NCBI GenBank assembly: GCA_035575095.1
Contig: DATLYF010000004.1
Location: 1 to 34,304, forward strand
Direction of reading: 5' to 3'
DNA: 34,304 nucleotides
Origin: DATLYF01 sp035575095
Lineage (GTDB): Bacteria > Pseudomonadota > Gammaproteobacteria > Competibacterales > Competibacteraceae
Numbering within the stretch: position 1 is the first letter of the stretch; each line of letters starts with the position of its first letter. Shown here one piece after another: positions 8,678 to 16,623 of this stretch. A model generated the notes under the pieces. It had not been told where the DNA came from. It ran no database searches and worked only from the letters and a program-made list of their open reading frames with translations. A program made the translations under genes and the position numbers.

Positions 8678-8702
8678 CATTGTTGAATCTGTTTTGACAA
8701 TG
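8678..8702. promoter_or_regulatory. Candidate LysR operator overlapping a -35 TTGACA
   Basis: CATTGT (8678-8683) and ACAATG (8697-8702) form a perfect dyad with a 13-base spacer, in the spacing class of LysR-type sites. The right arm overlaps a consensus -35 element TTGACA (8694-8699) facing the cytochrome gene, but no good -10 lies at 17 bases (TGGATT), as expected for an activator-dependent promoter. Confidence 0.45.
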
Positions 8703-8789
8703 TTTTCATGCACAAGTGGATTATTTCACCAACTGCGGCTGCTAGTCTGCATCGCCATGTTTCCCCGGAGCGATGCGACGAGATAGGCC

Positions 8790-9335
8790 ATGCTGAAGAA
8801 CACCGAACAGGGCTACGGCCTGGTGGCGCGCGTGTTGCACTGGCTGCTGGCGCTGCTACTCACCGGCCTGTTCGCCCTCGGCTGGTATATGACCGAGCTC
8901 GACTACTATCACCCCTGGTACCATGCGGCGCCCGAATGGCACCGCTCTGTGGGGGTAGTGACGTTTCTGCTGATCCTGGTGCGGCTGGGCTGGACCCTGG
9001 CTAACCCCAAGCCGCGTCTGCCCGCCAGCATGAGGCCATGGCAGCGGGTCGCCGCCACCGGCGGCCACCATCTGCTCTATCTGTTGATGATCCTGGTGCC
9101 GCTCAGCGGCTACCTGATCTCCACTGCCGACGGGCATGCGCTCGATGTGTTGGGCCTGTTCGAGATTCCCGCTCTGTTCGGTCCGGTACAGGGCATGGAA
9201 GCGATGGCCGGCTGGGTGCACTACCTGCTGGCCTTCGGCGCTGCCTGGCTGGTGCTGGTGCACGCCCTGGCCGCGCTCAAGCACCAGTTCATCGACCGCG
9301 ACCGTACCCTGACGCGCATGATCCGCGGTCAATAG
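8790..9335 (+). CDS. Cytochrome b561-family membrane protein (CybB type)
   Basis: This 181-residue protein has four predicted membrane helices (about residues 12-33, 50-70, 92-112 and 143-163) in the CybB arrangement. Histidines H17, H51, H144 and H158 are placed as likely axial ligands for two b hemes. Proteins of this family oxidise ubiquinol or move electrons across the inner membrane; E. coli CybB is a superoxide:ubiquinone oxidoreductase. It sits 47 bases upstream of a YceI-family gene, a pairing seen widely in proteobacteria, and is probably co-transcribed with it. The physiological acceptor is unknown. Confidence 0.9.
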   Translation: MLKNTEQGYGLVARVLHWLLALLLTGLFALGWYMTELDYYHPWYHAAPEWHRSVGVVTFLLILVRLGWTLANPKPRLPASMRPWQRVAATGGHHLLYLLMILVPLSGYLISTADGHALDVLGLFEIPALFGPVQGMEAMAGWVHYLLAFGAAWLVLVHALAALKHQFIDRDRTLTRMIRGQ

Positions 9336-9382
9336 ATCCTTTTTCCACCACTGTTGCCATTCGACCAATCAGGAGCGATGTC

Positions 9383-9964
9383 ATGAACCTGAAGCTCAAG
9401 CACACTCTGTTCGCCGCCGGCCTGCTGGCTGTTGCCGCCAGCCCCGCGGCCCTGGCCGAGACCTACCAGATCGACCCCGCCCATTCCTTCGTCGAGTTCG
9501 GCGTCTCCCACATCGGCTTCGGCCTGCTCAAGGGCCGCTTCAATGAGGTCGCCGGCCGCTTCGACTACGATCCGGCCAAGCCCGAGGCGGCCAAGGTCGA
9601 GGTCACGGTGCAGACCGCCAGCCTCGACACCAATCATGCCGAGCGCGACAAGCACCTGAAGAGCAAGGACTTCTTCAACGTTGCCAGGAACCCCGAGGCG
9701 AAGTTCGTATCCACTGCCTTCAAGCCCAATGGCGACAAGAGTGGCGTGCTGGAGGGTCAGCTCACCCTGAACGGCGTCACCAAGCCCATCCAGGTGGCGG
9801 TCACCACGCTCGGCGCCGGCCAGGATCCATGGGGCGGCTACCGCCAGGGCTTTGCCGGCACTGCCAAGATCAAGCGCAGCGAGTTCGGCATCAGCTACGA
9901 TCTCGGTCCGGCGGTCGAGGAAGTGGAGCTGCAGCTCTTCATCGAGGGCGTGCGCCAGAAGTGA
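9383..9964 (+). CDS. YceI-family periplasmic lipid/isoprenoid-binding protein
   Basis: This is a 193-residue secreted protein. The signal peptide ends in SPAALA with likely cleavage after residue 25, giving a periplasmic mature protein that starts ETYQIDPAHSFVEFGVSH, the YceI family opening. A lipocalin-like beta-barrel fold is expected; conserved blocks include KGRFNEVAGRFDYD, ERDKHLKSKDFFN and LTLNGVTKPI. YceI proteins bind polyisoprenoid or fatty-acid-like ligands. The start has AGGAG 7 bases upstream. The adjoining b561-type cytochrome suggests a role linked to quinone or isoprenoid handling at the membrane, which is inference. Confidence 0.93.
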   Translation: MNLKLKHTLFAAGLLAVAASPAALAETYQIDPAHSFVEFGVSHIGFGLLKGRFNEVAGRFDYDPAKPEAAKVEVTVQTASLDTNHAERDKHLKSKDFFNVARNPEAKFVSTAFKPNGDKSGVLEGQLTLNGVTKPIQVAVTTLGAGQDPWGGYRQGFAGTAKIKRSEFGISYDLGPAVEEVELQLFIEGVRQK

Positions 9965-10021
9965 GGCGCGGGTGTACAGTGCCTGCCTGGGCCGGTATGA
10001 ACCAAGCAGGGTCCAGTGAAA

Positions 10022-10232
10022 ATGATGGGTGCGGCCATGCGTGACATTCTGATCGGCGGCTACTACCGCCAACGTGGCGCAGATGGGCTGTACCGGGTGC
10101 TGGACCTGGTCGGCGGCGGCGTGGCGCAGGTGCTGTACCGGCCGGTCGGCGCGGAGGAGGCCGCGCCAGGCACTGAAGCTGGAGATGATGCTGGAGCAGA
10201 CAGCCATCGACCGCACCTTGCGGCCTGGTTGA
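10022..10232 (+). pseudogene. Small unknown ORF, apparently frameshifted
   Basis: An ATG at 10022 with GCAGGG 10 bases upstream opens a frame containing MRDILIGGYYRQRGADGLYR and then VLDLVGGGVAQVLYRPVG. After about 10150 this frame loses its coding look. The frame shifted by one base then reads RPRQALKLEMMLEQTAIDR and stops at 10232, with strongly GC-ending codons. The join lies in GGCGCGGAGGAGG (about 10148-10160), consistent with one extra base. Together the two parts make a plausible protein of about 69 residues. I do not recognise the family. It could be a recent pseudogene, a sequencing or assembly error in a purine-rich run, or, less likely, programmed frameshifting. It lies alone in a 324-base gap between yceI and the convergent ABC permease; GC-rich hairpins follow it. 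Confidence 0.45.
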
Positions 10233-10288
10233 GGGAGGGCGCGGCGCCGTTGCGCCCTGAGCCGCGGCGCGGTGCCGCCGCGGGCAGC

Positions 10289-11086
10289 TTATTCCCCCGA
10301 CTGCAGCAGCGATCCGCGCTCCCGTGCCAGGCGGAAGGCGGCGAGGAAGGTCCACACCCCTAGCCCCAGATAGAGCGCGTTCAGGCCCACGGCGTAGAGC
10401 ATATGGTCCCAGCGCACGGTGTGTTCGAGCAGCACCGCACGCATGCCCTCGAACACGTGACTGGCGGGGATGAGCCAGGCCAGCGGCTGCAGCCAGGCCG
10501 GCAGGGTGGCGATGGGGTAATAGATGCCACTCACCGGGGCCAGGGCGAAGATGGCGGCCCAAGCAATGCTCTCCGCGCCCAGACCGTGGCGCAGCACCAG
10601 GGCCGCGACCTGCAGGCCGATGGCCCAGCCCAGCACCAGTAGGTTGGCGAAGAACAGCAGCAACGGCCAGCCCAGGTCGGTGAGCCGGTAGCCGTAGAAA
10701 GGCAGGGCCAGCAGCGCCGCCACCCCTACCCCGATCAGGGTGCGCACCAGGCTGATGGTCATCAGCGATAGGATCAGCTCGTAGGGGCGCAGCGGACTGA
10801 CGAAGAGCTGCGCCAGGTTGCGCGAATACAGCTCCTCGAAGAACACCACCGACACCCCGAGCTGGCTGCGGAACAGCACGTCCCACAGCAGCACCCCGGA
10901 GATGAGCAGCCCTGCCGCCTGGCCGAGCAAGGTGCTGTCCTGCATGAAGAAGCGCGAGATGAAGCCCCACAGGATCATCTGCACCGTCGGCCAGTAGGCC
11001 AGCTCCAGCACGCGCAGCCAGGAGCCCTGCAGCAAATAGGCATAGCGCAGTGCCATGGCGCCGACGCGGGTCAGCGAGAAGCTCAT
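10289..11086 (-). CDS. ABC-2 type transporter permease
   Basis: This 265-residue integral membrane protein has about six hydrophobic segments and no cytoplasmic ATPase motifs. The family-typical stretch LPAWLQPLAWLIPASHVFEGMRA lies near residue 200, before the last helix; this is the ABC-2 signature found in drug, polysaccharide and NodJ-like permeases. The start at 11086 overlaps the stop of the ATPase gene (ATGA), so the two subunits are coupled. The pair would form an exporter, two permeases with two ATPases, in the inner membrane. The substrate cannot be told from sequence. Confidence 0.9.
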   Translation of the reverse strand: MSFSLTRVGAMALRYAYLLQGSWLRVLELAYWPTVQMILWGFISRFFMQDSTLLGQAAGLLISGVLLWDVLFRSQLGVSVVFFEELYSRNLAQLFVSPLRPYELILSLMTISLVRTLIGVGVAALLALPFYGYRLTDLGWPLLLFFANLLVLGWAIGLQVAALVLRHGLGAESIAWAAIFALAPVSGIYYPIATLPAWLQPLAWLIPASHVFEGMRAVLLEHTVRWDHMLYAVGLNALYLGLGVWTFLAAFRLARERGSLLQSGE

Positions 11087-11856
11087 CACGCCCGCGCTCG
11101 CCACTCCTGCGCCTCCCCCTCGCCCTGGGCCTGGCCGCGGGCGATGGCCAGAAACACCTCCTCCAGGTCGCGCCGGCCGTAGCGAACGATGAGCTCGGCC
11201 GGGCTGCCGCGGTCGACGATCCTGCCGCCCTTCATCATCAGCACCTGGTCGCACAGCCGCTCCACCTCGATCATGTTATGCGAGGCCAGCAGCAGAGTGG
11301 CGCCGCTGGCCCGCTGATAGTCGGTCAGGTAGCGGCGCATGCGGTCGGCGGTATCCGGGTCGAGGCTGGCGGTGGGTTCGTCCAGCAGCAGCAACTCCGG
11401 CCGGTTGAGCAGCGCCTTGGCCAGGGACACCCGGGTCTTCTGTCCGGCCGACAGGCTGCCGTAGGGGCGATCGAAGAAACGGCCAATGTCCAGGGCCTCG
11501 CCGAGCTCGGCCAGGCGCGCCCGCAGCCGTGGCACGCCGTAGAGGCGGCCGTAGACCATGAGGTTCTGGCGTACCGTCAGGCGCTGCGGCAGGTCGACGT
11601 AAGGCGAGGAGAAGTTGAGCCGCGCCAGCACTCGGTAGCGATGGCGCAACATGTCCTCGCCGAGCACATGGATGCTGCCGGCCGAGGGCAGCAGTAGTCC
11701 CAGCAGCATGGCGATGGTGGTAGTCTTGCCGGCACCGTTGCCGCCCAGCAGGGCACAGACGCCGCCGCGCACCACGGTGAAATCGATGCCGTCCACCGCC
11801 CGCACCGTGCCGAAATGCTTGACCAGCCCCGCCACTTGGATCACCGCCTCGCTCAT
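11086..11856 (-). CDS. ABC transporter ATP-binding protein (ABC-2 exporter)
   Basis: This 256-residue nucleotide-binding subunit shows Walker A GGNGAGKTTT (about residues 38-47), the signature LSAGQKTRVSLAKAL, Walker B LLLLDEPTASLDP and the switch histidine in LLLASHNM. The C-terminal SPAELIVRYGRRDLEEVFLAIARG is typical of the CcmA/NatA/NodI-like group that partners ABC-2 permeases. The aligned Walker A has GG in place of the more common GPNG, which is a tolerated variant. It follows ubiI by 46 bases in the same direction and probably belongs to the same operon. Its link with ubiquinone synthesis, if any, is unknown. Confidence 0.93.
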   Translation of the reverse strand: MSEAVIQVAGLVKHFGTVRAVDGIDFTVVRGGVCALLGGNGAGKTTTIAMLLGLLLPSAGSIHVLGEDMLRHRYRVLARLNFSSPYVDLPQRLTVRQNLMVYGRLYGVPRLRARLAELGEALDIGRFFDRPYGSLSAGQKTRVSLAKALLNRPELLLLDEPTASLDPDTADRMRRYLTDYQRASGATLLLASHNMIEVERLCDQVLMMKGGRIVDRGSPAELIVRYGRRDLEEVFLAIARGQAQGEGEAQEWRARA

Positions 11857-11902
11857 GCCGAGGTCTCCAGGGGACCGAGCAGCCGTTCGCCGGACATGGG
11901 GA

Positions 11903-13114
11903 TCAGGGTCGGGCCAGCCGCGGCAGGTCGCCGCTCAGGCCCATGGCGTGCCGGGCCAGCAGATGCTTGACCGGGGCGATGGCGTCGGTGAGGTTGAGGC
12001 CCAGGTTGCGCAGCAGCTTCACCGGCCCTAGGGTGCTGCCGAACAAGCGCTTGAAGCCGTCCATCACCCCCAGCGTCAGCAGGTTGTGGCCTTTGCGCCA
12101 GCGCTCGTAGCGGCGCAGCAGCGCCAGTTCGCCCGGGTCGCGGCCGGCGGCGCTGGCCTCCAGCAGCACCTCGGCCAGGGCGGCGGCGTCGAGCAAGCCC
12201 AGGTTGACCCCCTGGCCGGCCAGGGGATGGACCACATGGGCGGCATCGCCGACCAGGGCCACCCGCGGCCGTACGTACTGCTGGGCGTGCTGCAGGCGCA
12301 AGGGGAAGGCGGTGCGCGGCCCGACCCGGGTGATCGCACCCAGGGTCCAGTCGAAGGCCTCAGATAGGGTCAGGGCGAAGCTGCGCTCGTCCAGGGCCAG
12401 GAGCTGGGCCGAATGCGGCGTAGACCAGACGATGGAGCACTGGCCGTCGAACAGCGGCAAAAAGGCCAGCGGGCCGGTGGGCAGAAAGCGCTGCCAGGCG
12501 GTGTCTTGATGGGGTTTCTCGGTGCTCACCGTAGCCACCAGCCCGGCCTGCTCGTATTCCCAGCCGGCGCTGGCGATGCCGGTCAGACGCCGCACCCGCG
12601 ACTGCGCCCCATCGGCGCCCACTAGCAGCCGAGTGCGCAGGCCGCGGCCGTCATGCAGTTGCAGGTGCAGGTACTGGCCGGCCTCGCGCTCGCCGAGCAG
12701 ATGTAGCTCGGCCGGGCAGAACAGGCTCAGATTGTCATGGCCGGCGGCGGTCTCCCACAGCGCGTATTGCAGCACCCGGTTCTCGATGATCCAGCCCAGC
12801 TCCGGCTCGCCCAGTTCGGCGGCATCGAACTGGATGCGCCCGGGCCCGGCGGCGTCCCACACCCGCATGTGACGATAGGGGGCGAGGCGGGCGCTGGCGG
12901 CAATGGGGTCCCAGGCACCGACGGCGGCGAGAATACGCTGCGAGGCGCGGCTGATGGCGGAGACGCGCAAATCCGGTTCGGTGCCGGCGGGCAGGGGGCG
13001 CGGCGGCGCGCTCTCCAGCAGCGCCACGCGCAGCGGGCTGCCGCCCAGGGCGCAGGCTAGGGCGGTACCCACCATGCCGCCGCCGGCGATGACCACGTCG
13101 TAAGGTTCGGTCAT
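11903..13114 (-). CDS. ubiI: UbiI/VisC-type FAD-dependent ubiquinone hydroxylase
   Basis: This 403-residue flavoprotein monooxygenase belongs to the UbiH/COQ6 family. The N-terminal dinucleotide-binding motif is VVIAGGGMVGTALACALGG, the middle DG motif is LLVGADGAQSRVR, and the third FAD motif is VGDAAHVVHPLAGQGVNLGL. In ubiquinone synthesis UbiI adds the C5 hydroxyl, using O2 and NADPH, on the membrane-associated Ubi complex. The GD(A/N)AH form and its position after ubiH match the E. coli ubiH-visC order, which is why UbiI is preferred over UbiH or UbiF. Its ATG overlaps the ubiH stop. Substrate position cannot be proved from sequence, since these hydroxylases vary in regioselectivity. Confidence 0.85.
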   Translation of the reverse strand: MTEPYDVVIAGGGMVGTALACALGGSPLRVALLESAPPRPLPAGTEPDLRVSAISRASQRILAAVGAWDPIAASARLAPYRHMRVWDAAGPGRIQFDAAELGEPELGWIIENRVLQYALWETAAGHDNLSLFCPAELHLLGEREAGQYLHLQLHDGRGLRTRLLVGADGAQSRVRRLTGIASAGWEYEQAGLVATVSTEKPHQDTAWQRFLPTGPLAFLPLFDGQCSIVWSTPHSAQLLALDERSFALTLSEAFDWTLGAITRVGPRTAFPLRLQHAQQYVRPRVALVGDAAHVVHPLAGQGVNLGLLDAAALAEVLLEASAAGRDPGELALLRRYERWRKGHNLLTLGVMDGFKRLFGSTLGPVKLLRNLGLNLTDAIAPVKHLLARHAMGLSGDLPRLARP

Positions 13115-14334
13115 GAGGCGACCTCGCGCAGCAGGGGCAGACCCTGGGCCAGTCGCGGCAGGCGCCCGTCCAGGCCCATGCTGCGCCGCGCCAGCCAGTG
13201 CTTGGCGCCGGGCAGCAGATCGAAGGCGATCAGCCCCAGGTTGCGGGCGATGCGCAGCGGCGGCACGGGCAGGCCGAACAGCCGGGTCAGGACATCGGTG
13301 AAGGCGATGGTGTGGCGCTGGTCCCAGCGCCGCCAATCGGCGTAGCGGGCCAGCGCTTCGGCAGCCCCGGGGTCGGTGCGCCGTGCCTGGGCCTCACTCA
13401 CCACCTCGGCCAGGGCTGCGGCGTCGCGCAGGCCGAGGTTGAAGCCCTGGCCGGCGATGGGGTGCAGGGTGTGGGCGGCGTTGCCGATCAACGCCAGACG
13501 CGGGCGATCGTGCTCGCGCGCCTTGATCAGGGCCAGCGGCCAGGTCTGCCGCCGGCCGCAGTCGAGGAAGCGGCCGAGGCGCTCGCCGAAACGGGTGCGG
13601 ACCAGCTCCAGGAAACCGTCATCGCTCAAGGCCAGCACCGCCTCGATCTGCTCCCGGGCGACGGTGCAGACCACCGCCATACGCCGCTCGCCCAGAGGCA
13701 GCAGGGCCAGGGGACCGTCCTCGGTGAAGCGCTCGTAGGCGATGTGCTGGTGGGGTAGCTCGGTGACGATGTTGGCGATCACCGCGCTCTGTCCATAGTC
13801 CCAGTGCAGGGCGGGGATACCGAGTTGCTCGCGTACCCTGGACCTGGCGCCGTCGGCGGCCACCAGTAGCCGCGCTTCGAGCTGGCGGTGCCGCCCGTCC
13901 TGCTCCAACACCACCGTGGCAGCGGCGTCGGTTACGCTTACCGTCTCCACCCGGGCGGGACAGCACAGTTCCACGTCCGGCAGCTCGGCCAGGCGTTGTG
14001 CCAGCTTAGCCGCCAGATGGCGCGCTTCGATGACATAGCCCAGGGCTTCCACGCCCGCGTCGCGGTGCTCGAGCCAGGCCACGCCGGGACCGCCGCGCTC
14101 GGAGATGTGGATGCGGCGGATGGAGCAGGCATGAGGGGCGAGGCGCGGCCACAGTCCCAGGCCATCGAAGATGCGGCGGCTGCCGTAGGCCAGGGCGATG
14201 GCGCGCTCGTCGTCCTCGGCGCCGGCGCTCAGCGGGCGCGCCTCGATCAGGGCCAGACGCAGCCCCTGGCCGCTCAGGGCGATGGCCAGACTCGCCCCCA
14301 CCAGACCGCCGCCGACGATGAGCAGATCGTACAT
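13111..14334 (-). CDS. ubiH: UbiH-type FAD-dependent ubiquinone hydroxylase
   Basis: This 407-residue paralogue of the neighbouring UbiI has N-terminal LLIVGGGLVGASLAIALSG, DG motif LLVAADGARSRVRE and third FAD motif LIGNAAHTLHPIAGQGFNLG. The GNAA in place of GDAA is the form found in E. coli UbiH, which supports this assignment. UbiH hydroxylates C1 of the decarboxylated ring. The ATG at 14334 lies 14 bases after the pepP stop; a longer frame upstream overlaps pepP and has no family similarity. Together with UbiI here and Coq7 at 24220, all three oxygen-dependent ring hydroxylations are covered in this window. Confidence 0.88.
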   Translation of the reverse strand: MYDLLIVGGGLVGASLAIALSGQGLRLALIEARPLSAGAEDDERAIALAYGSRRIFDGLGLWPRLAPHACSIRRIHISERGGPGVAWLEHRDAGVEALGYVIEARHLAAKLAQRLAELPDVELCCPARVETVSVTDAAATVVLEQDGRHRQLEARLLVAADGARSRVREQLGIPALHWDYGQSAVIANIVTELPHQHIAYERFTEDGPLALLPLGERRMAVVCTVAREQIEAVLALSDDGFLELVRTRFGERLGRFLDCGRRQTWPLALIKAREHDRPRLALIGNAAHTLHPIAGQGFNLGLRDAAALAEVVSEAQARRTDPGAAEALARYADWRRWDQRHTIAFTDVLTRLFGLPVPPLRIARNLGLIAFDLLPGAKHWLARRSMGLDGRLPRLAQGLPLLREVAS

Positions 14335-14348
14335 GGGACGCGGCGGGC

Positions 14349-15677
14349 TCAGCGGGCGGCGCGCATCAGCGCCTCGATATCGTCCACCGCCTTGGGCACG
14401 CCGGCGGTGAGGATCTCGTGGCCGTCGGCGGTGACCAGAACGTCGTCCTCGATGCGTATCCCTAAGCCCCACCAGCGCTCGTCCACGCCCTGGTTGCCGC
14501 TGGCGATGTACAGCCCCGGCTCCACGGTCAGCACCATGCCCGGCTGCAGCGCCCGCCACTGGCCGTCGGGGTCGCGGTAGTCGCCCACATCGTGCACGTC
14601 CAGGCCCAGCCAGTGGCCGGTACGGTGCATGTAGAAGCGGCGGTAGCTCTCATCGGCGATGCGTTCGGCCGGATCGCCCTGGAGGATGCCCAGCTCCACC
14701 AACCCCTCGCTGAGGACCTTGACCGCGGCGTCGTGGAACGCCTGCCAGGGACGGCCGGGCCGGACCTCGGCCAGGGCCGCGTGCTGGGCTGCCAGCACTA
14801 CCTCATACAGCGCCCGCTGCTCGCCGCTGAAACGGCCGTTGACCGGAAAGGTACGGGTGATGTCGGCGCAATAGCCGTCCACTTCGCAGCCGGCGTCGAT
14901 CAGGACCAGCTCGCCGTCGCGCAAGGGGGCGTTGTTCTCCACGTAGTGGAGAATGGTGGCGTTGTCGCCGCCGCCGACGATAGAGGGATAGGCCCAGCCG
15001 GCGCCGGAACGGGTGAAGGTGTAGAGCAGTTCGGCTTCGAGCTGGTATTCGTACAGCCCCGGCCGGCACGCTTGCATGGCGCGGCAGTGACCTTCGGCGG
15101 TGATGGTCGCAGCACGGCGCAGCAGCTCCACTTCGGCCGGGCGCTTGAACAGGCGTAACTCGTGCAGCAAGGTGCCCAGCTCGCACAGCTCCACCGGGGC
15201 GCGCACGCCCTGGCGGCTACGCGCACGCACGCGCTCCAGCCAGCCCAGCACGCGGCGGTCGAACTCCGGGTTACGCCCCAAGGCGTAGTAGATGCGCTTG
15301 CGGTTGGCGAGCAGCTCGGGCAGGCGCTCATCGAGCGCGGCCAGCGTGTGGGCGCGGCCAGCGCCGTAGCGGGCCACCGCACCCTCGGGACCGGCGCGGC
15401 GGCCGTTCCAGGTTTCCATCTCCGGGTTGCGTTCGCGCACAAACAGCTCGTATTCGGCCTCGGCGCCAGGGGCGAGCACGGCCAAGGCGTCCGGCTCGGG
15501 AAAACCGGTGAGGTACTGGAAATCGCTGTCCTGGCGGAACGGATGGTGGGTGTCGCGGTTGCGCAGGGTCTCGCCGGCGGCGGGCACCAGGGCGACGGCG
15601 TCCGCACCCAGGCGCTCCAGCAGGGTGCGGCGGCGCACGGCGTATTCCTCGGCGGGCAGGATGGCGACGGGCTGCAT
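14349..15677 (-). CDS. pepP: Xaa-Pro aminopeptidase P
   Basis: This 442-residue protein has the length of E. coli PepP (441). It has the aminopeptidase P N-terminal domain (about 1-170; opening LPAEEYAVRRRTLLERLG and FRQDSDFQYLTGFPEPDA) and the pita-bread metallopeptidase domain. The di-manganese ligands are expected at the two aspartates of LVLIDAGCEVDGYCADITRT, the histidine in HRTGHWLGLDVHDVG, and the glutamates in LTVEPGLYI and GIRIEDDVLVT; all are present. It removes N-terminal residues next to proline in the cytoplasm. The order ygfB-pepP-ubiH-ubiI is the conserved gammaproteobacterial block. Confidence 0.95.
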   Translation of the reverse strand: MQPVAILPAEEYAVRRRTLLERLGADAVALVPAAGETLRNRDTHHPFRQDSDFQYLTGFPEPDALAVLAPGAEAEYELFVRERNPEMETWNGRRAGPEGAVARYGAGRAHTLAALDERLPELLANRKRIYYALGRNPEFDRRVLGWLERVRARSRQGVRAPVELCELGTLLHELRLFKRPAEVELLRRAATITAEGHCRAMQACRPGLYEYQLEAELLYTFTRSGAGWAYPSIVGGGDNATILHYVENNAPLRDGELVLIDAGCEVDGYCADITRTFPVNGRFSGEQRALYEVVLAAQHAALAEVRPGRPWQAFHDAAVKVLSEGLVELGILQGDPAERIADESYRRFYMHRTGHWLGLDVHDVGDYRDPDGQWRALQPGMVLTVEPGLYIASGNQGVDERWWGLGIRIEDDVLVTADGHEILTAGVPKAVDDIEALMRAAR

Positions 15678-15713
15678 GGCGACGATGGCTTCCTATAATA
15701 ACTTGGCGGTGAT

Positions 15714-16268
15714 TCAGTGCAGGCGATCGGAGCGGTGGGCGGACGGCGGTTCTGGCAGCAGCTCCTGGCGGACCAGCAGCACGCCCATGCGCACATATTC
15801 GACGATCTCGGCATAGGCGAGTTCGTCGGCGTCGTCGGTCTCGTCGGTGTCGAAACCGATCTGGGCGATCTTGTTGAGATCGCCGAGGAACTCCCGGGCC
15901 TCGGCATCCAGCGGCTGGGACAGCGCTCCGCCCAGGCCGAGCCCGAACAGGAAACCCTGGCACCAGCCCCCCAGGCAGTCGGCGCGCTCGCGCAGGTGCA
16001 CGCTGTCGGCCGGCAGCAGGAGCTGGAAGCCGAGCTCTTCATCGGCGAGCTGGGCGCAGGTGGCGGCAAACAGCTCCAGCAGGGGCGGGCGCTCCAGGGC
16101 CGCGGCTGCGCTGCATTCCTGCTGCAGCTGCTGAAGCCAGGTAGCGCTATCGGTGGTCGGCTGGCGACACAGCATCCCGCACAGCAGGCCGTGCGCCTCG
16201 GCGGCGTTGATCCCTCCCGCAGCACGCTGGACGGCATCGAAATCGGGCAGTTGGACAAGGTCGCTCAT
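15714..16268 (-). CDS. ygfB: UPF0149 family protein YgfB
   Basis: This 184-residue YgfB/YecA-type protein has the family hallmarks AAEAHGLLCGMLCR near residue 22 and CLGGWCQGFLFGLG near residue 100, followed by an acidic FDTDETDDADE stretch. It lacks the C-terminal SEC-C zinc motif of YecA. It is the first gene of the leftward block ending with the ABC exporter, 36 bases before pepP. E. coli YgfB is uncharacterised and P. aeruginosa YgfB is linked to AlpA/ampDh3 regulation; whether that role holds here is unknown. Confidence 0.93.
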   Translation of the reverse strand: MSDLVQLPDFDAVQRAAGGINAAEAHGLLCGMLCRQPTTDSATWLQQLQQECSAAAALERPPLLELFAATCAQLADEELGFQLLLPADSVHLRERADCLGGWCQGFLFGLGLGGALSQPLDAEAREFLGDLNKIAQIGFDTDETDDADELAYAEIVEYVRMGVLLVRQELLPEPPSAHRSDRLH

Positions 16269-16314
16269 GGGCGGTCGGTGCTCCGCGCGGCAGGATAGCG
16301 ATTGACAAGAAACT

Positions 16315-16323
16315 ATCGTAACA
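16315..16323 (-). promoter_or_regulatory. Extended -10 promoter candidate for the ygfB operon
   Basis: The minus strand reads TG-T-TACGAT, an extended -10 element, about 47 bases upstream of the ygfB ATG. The -35 region is weak, as is common with extended -10 promoters. Confidence 0.4.
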
Positions 16324-16349
16324 CCCGCGACCGGGCGGCGACAGCGACG

Positions 16350-16379
16350 TTGACCCCGGCAGCGCGCGCGCTCTATAGT
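16350..16379 (+). promoter_or_regulatory. Sigma-70 promoter upstream of the small coiled-coil gene and zapA
   Basis: TTGACC (16350-16355), an 18-base spacer and TATAGT (16374-16379) form a good promoter. The predicted start of transcription (about 16385-16388) coincides with the next ATG at 16387, which implies a leaderless mRNA. Confidence 0.6.
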
Positions 16380-16386
16380 GCATCCG

Positions 16387-16623
16387 ATGGAAACCGAGAC
16401 CCCTAGCCAGAAGATCGAATGCTACCTGGTGGCCCTGGAGGCGCGGACAGAGGAGCTCTTGCTGCTCTGCGAGCGCCTGCGGAAGGAGAACCAGATGCTG
16501 CAGGCACGCCACGCCAATCTGCAGGTGGAGCGCGACCAGCTCGCCGCGCAGAATGAGCAGTTGCACGCGCGCATCGCTGCCATGGTGGCACGGCTCAAGG
16601 GGCTGGAGCCTTCTGCCTCATGA
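16387..16623 (+). CDS. Small coiled-coil protein, TIGR02449-like (ZapB-like)
   Basis: The 78-residue product is almost entirely one coiled coil: heptad-like leucines run from KIECYLVALEARTEELLLLC through NQMLQARHANLQVERDQLAA to the end. It resembles the small family TIGR02449 found upstream of zapA in Pseudomonas relatives, and its form recalls ZapB. Placement directly before zapA with an ATGA overlap (16620-16623) suggests a cell-division role, possibly with ZapA, but this is inference. No ribosome-binding site is visible before the ATG at 16387; a GTG at 16378 lies inside the predicted -10 element and is unlikely to be used. Confidence 0.75.
   Translation: METETPSQKIECYLVALEARTEELLLLCERLRKENQMLQARHANLQVERDQLAAQNEQLHARIAAMVARLKGLEPSAS

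Noticed and set aside
10022..10232. Programmed ribosomal frameshifting at the frame change
   Set aside because: No classic slippery heptamer, downstream pseudoknot or rare codon stands out; a simple insertion or sequence error is more likely.
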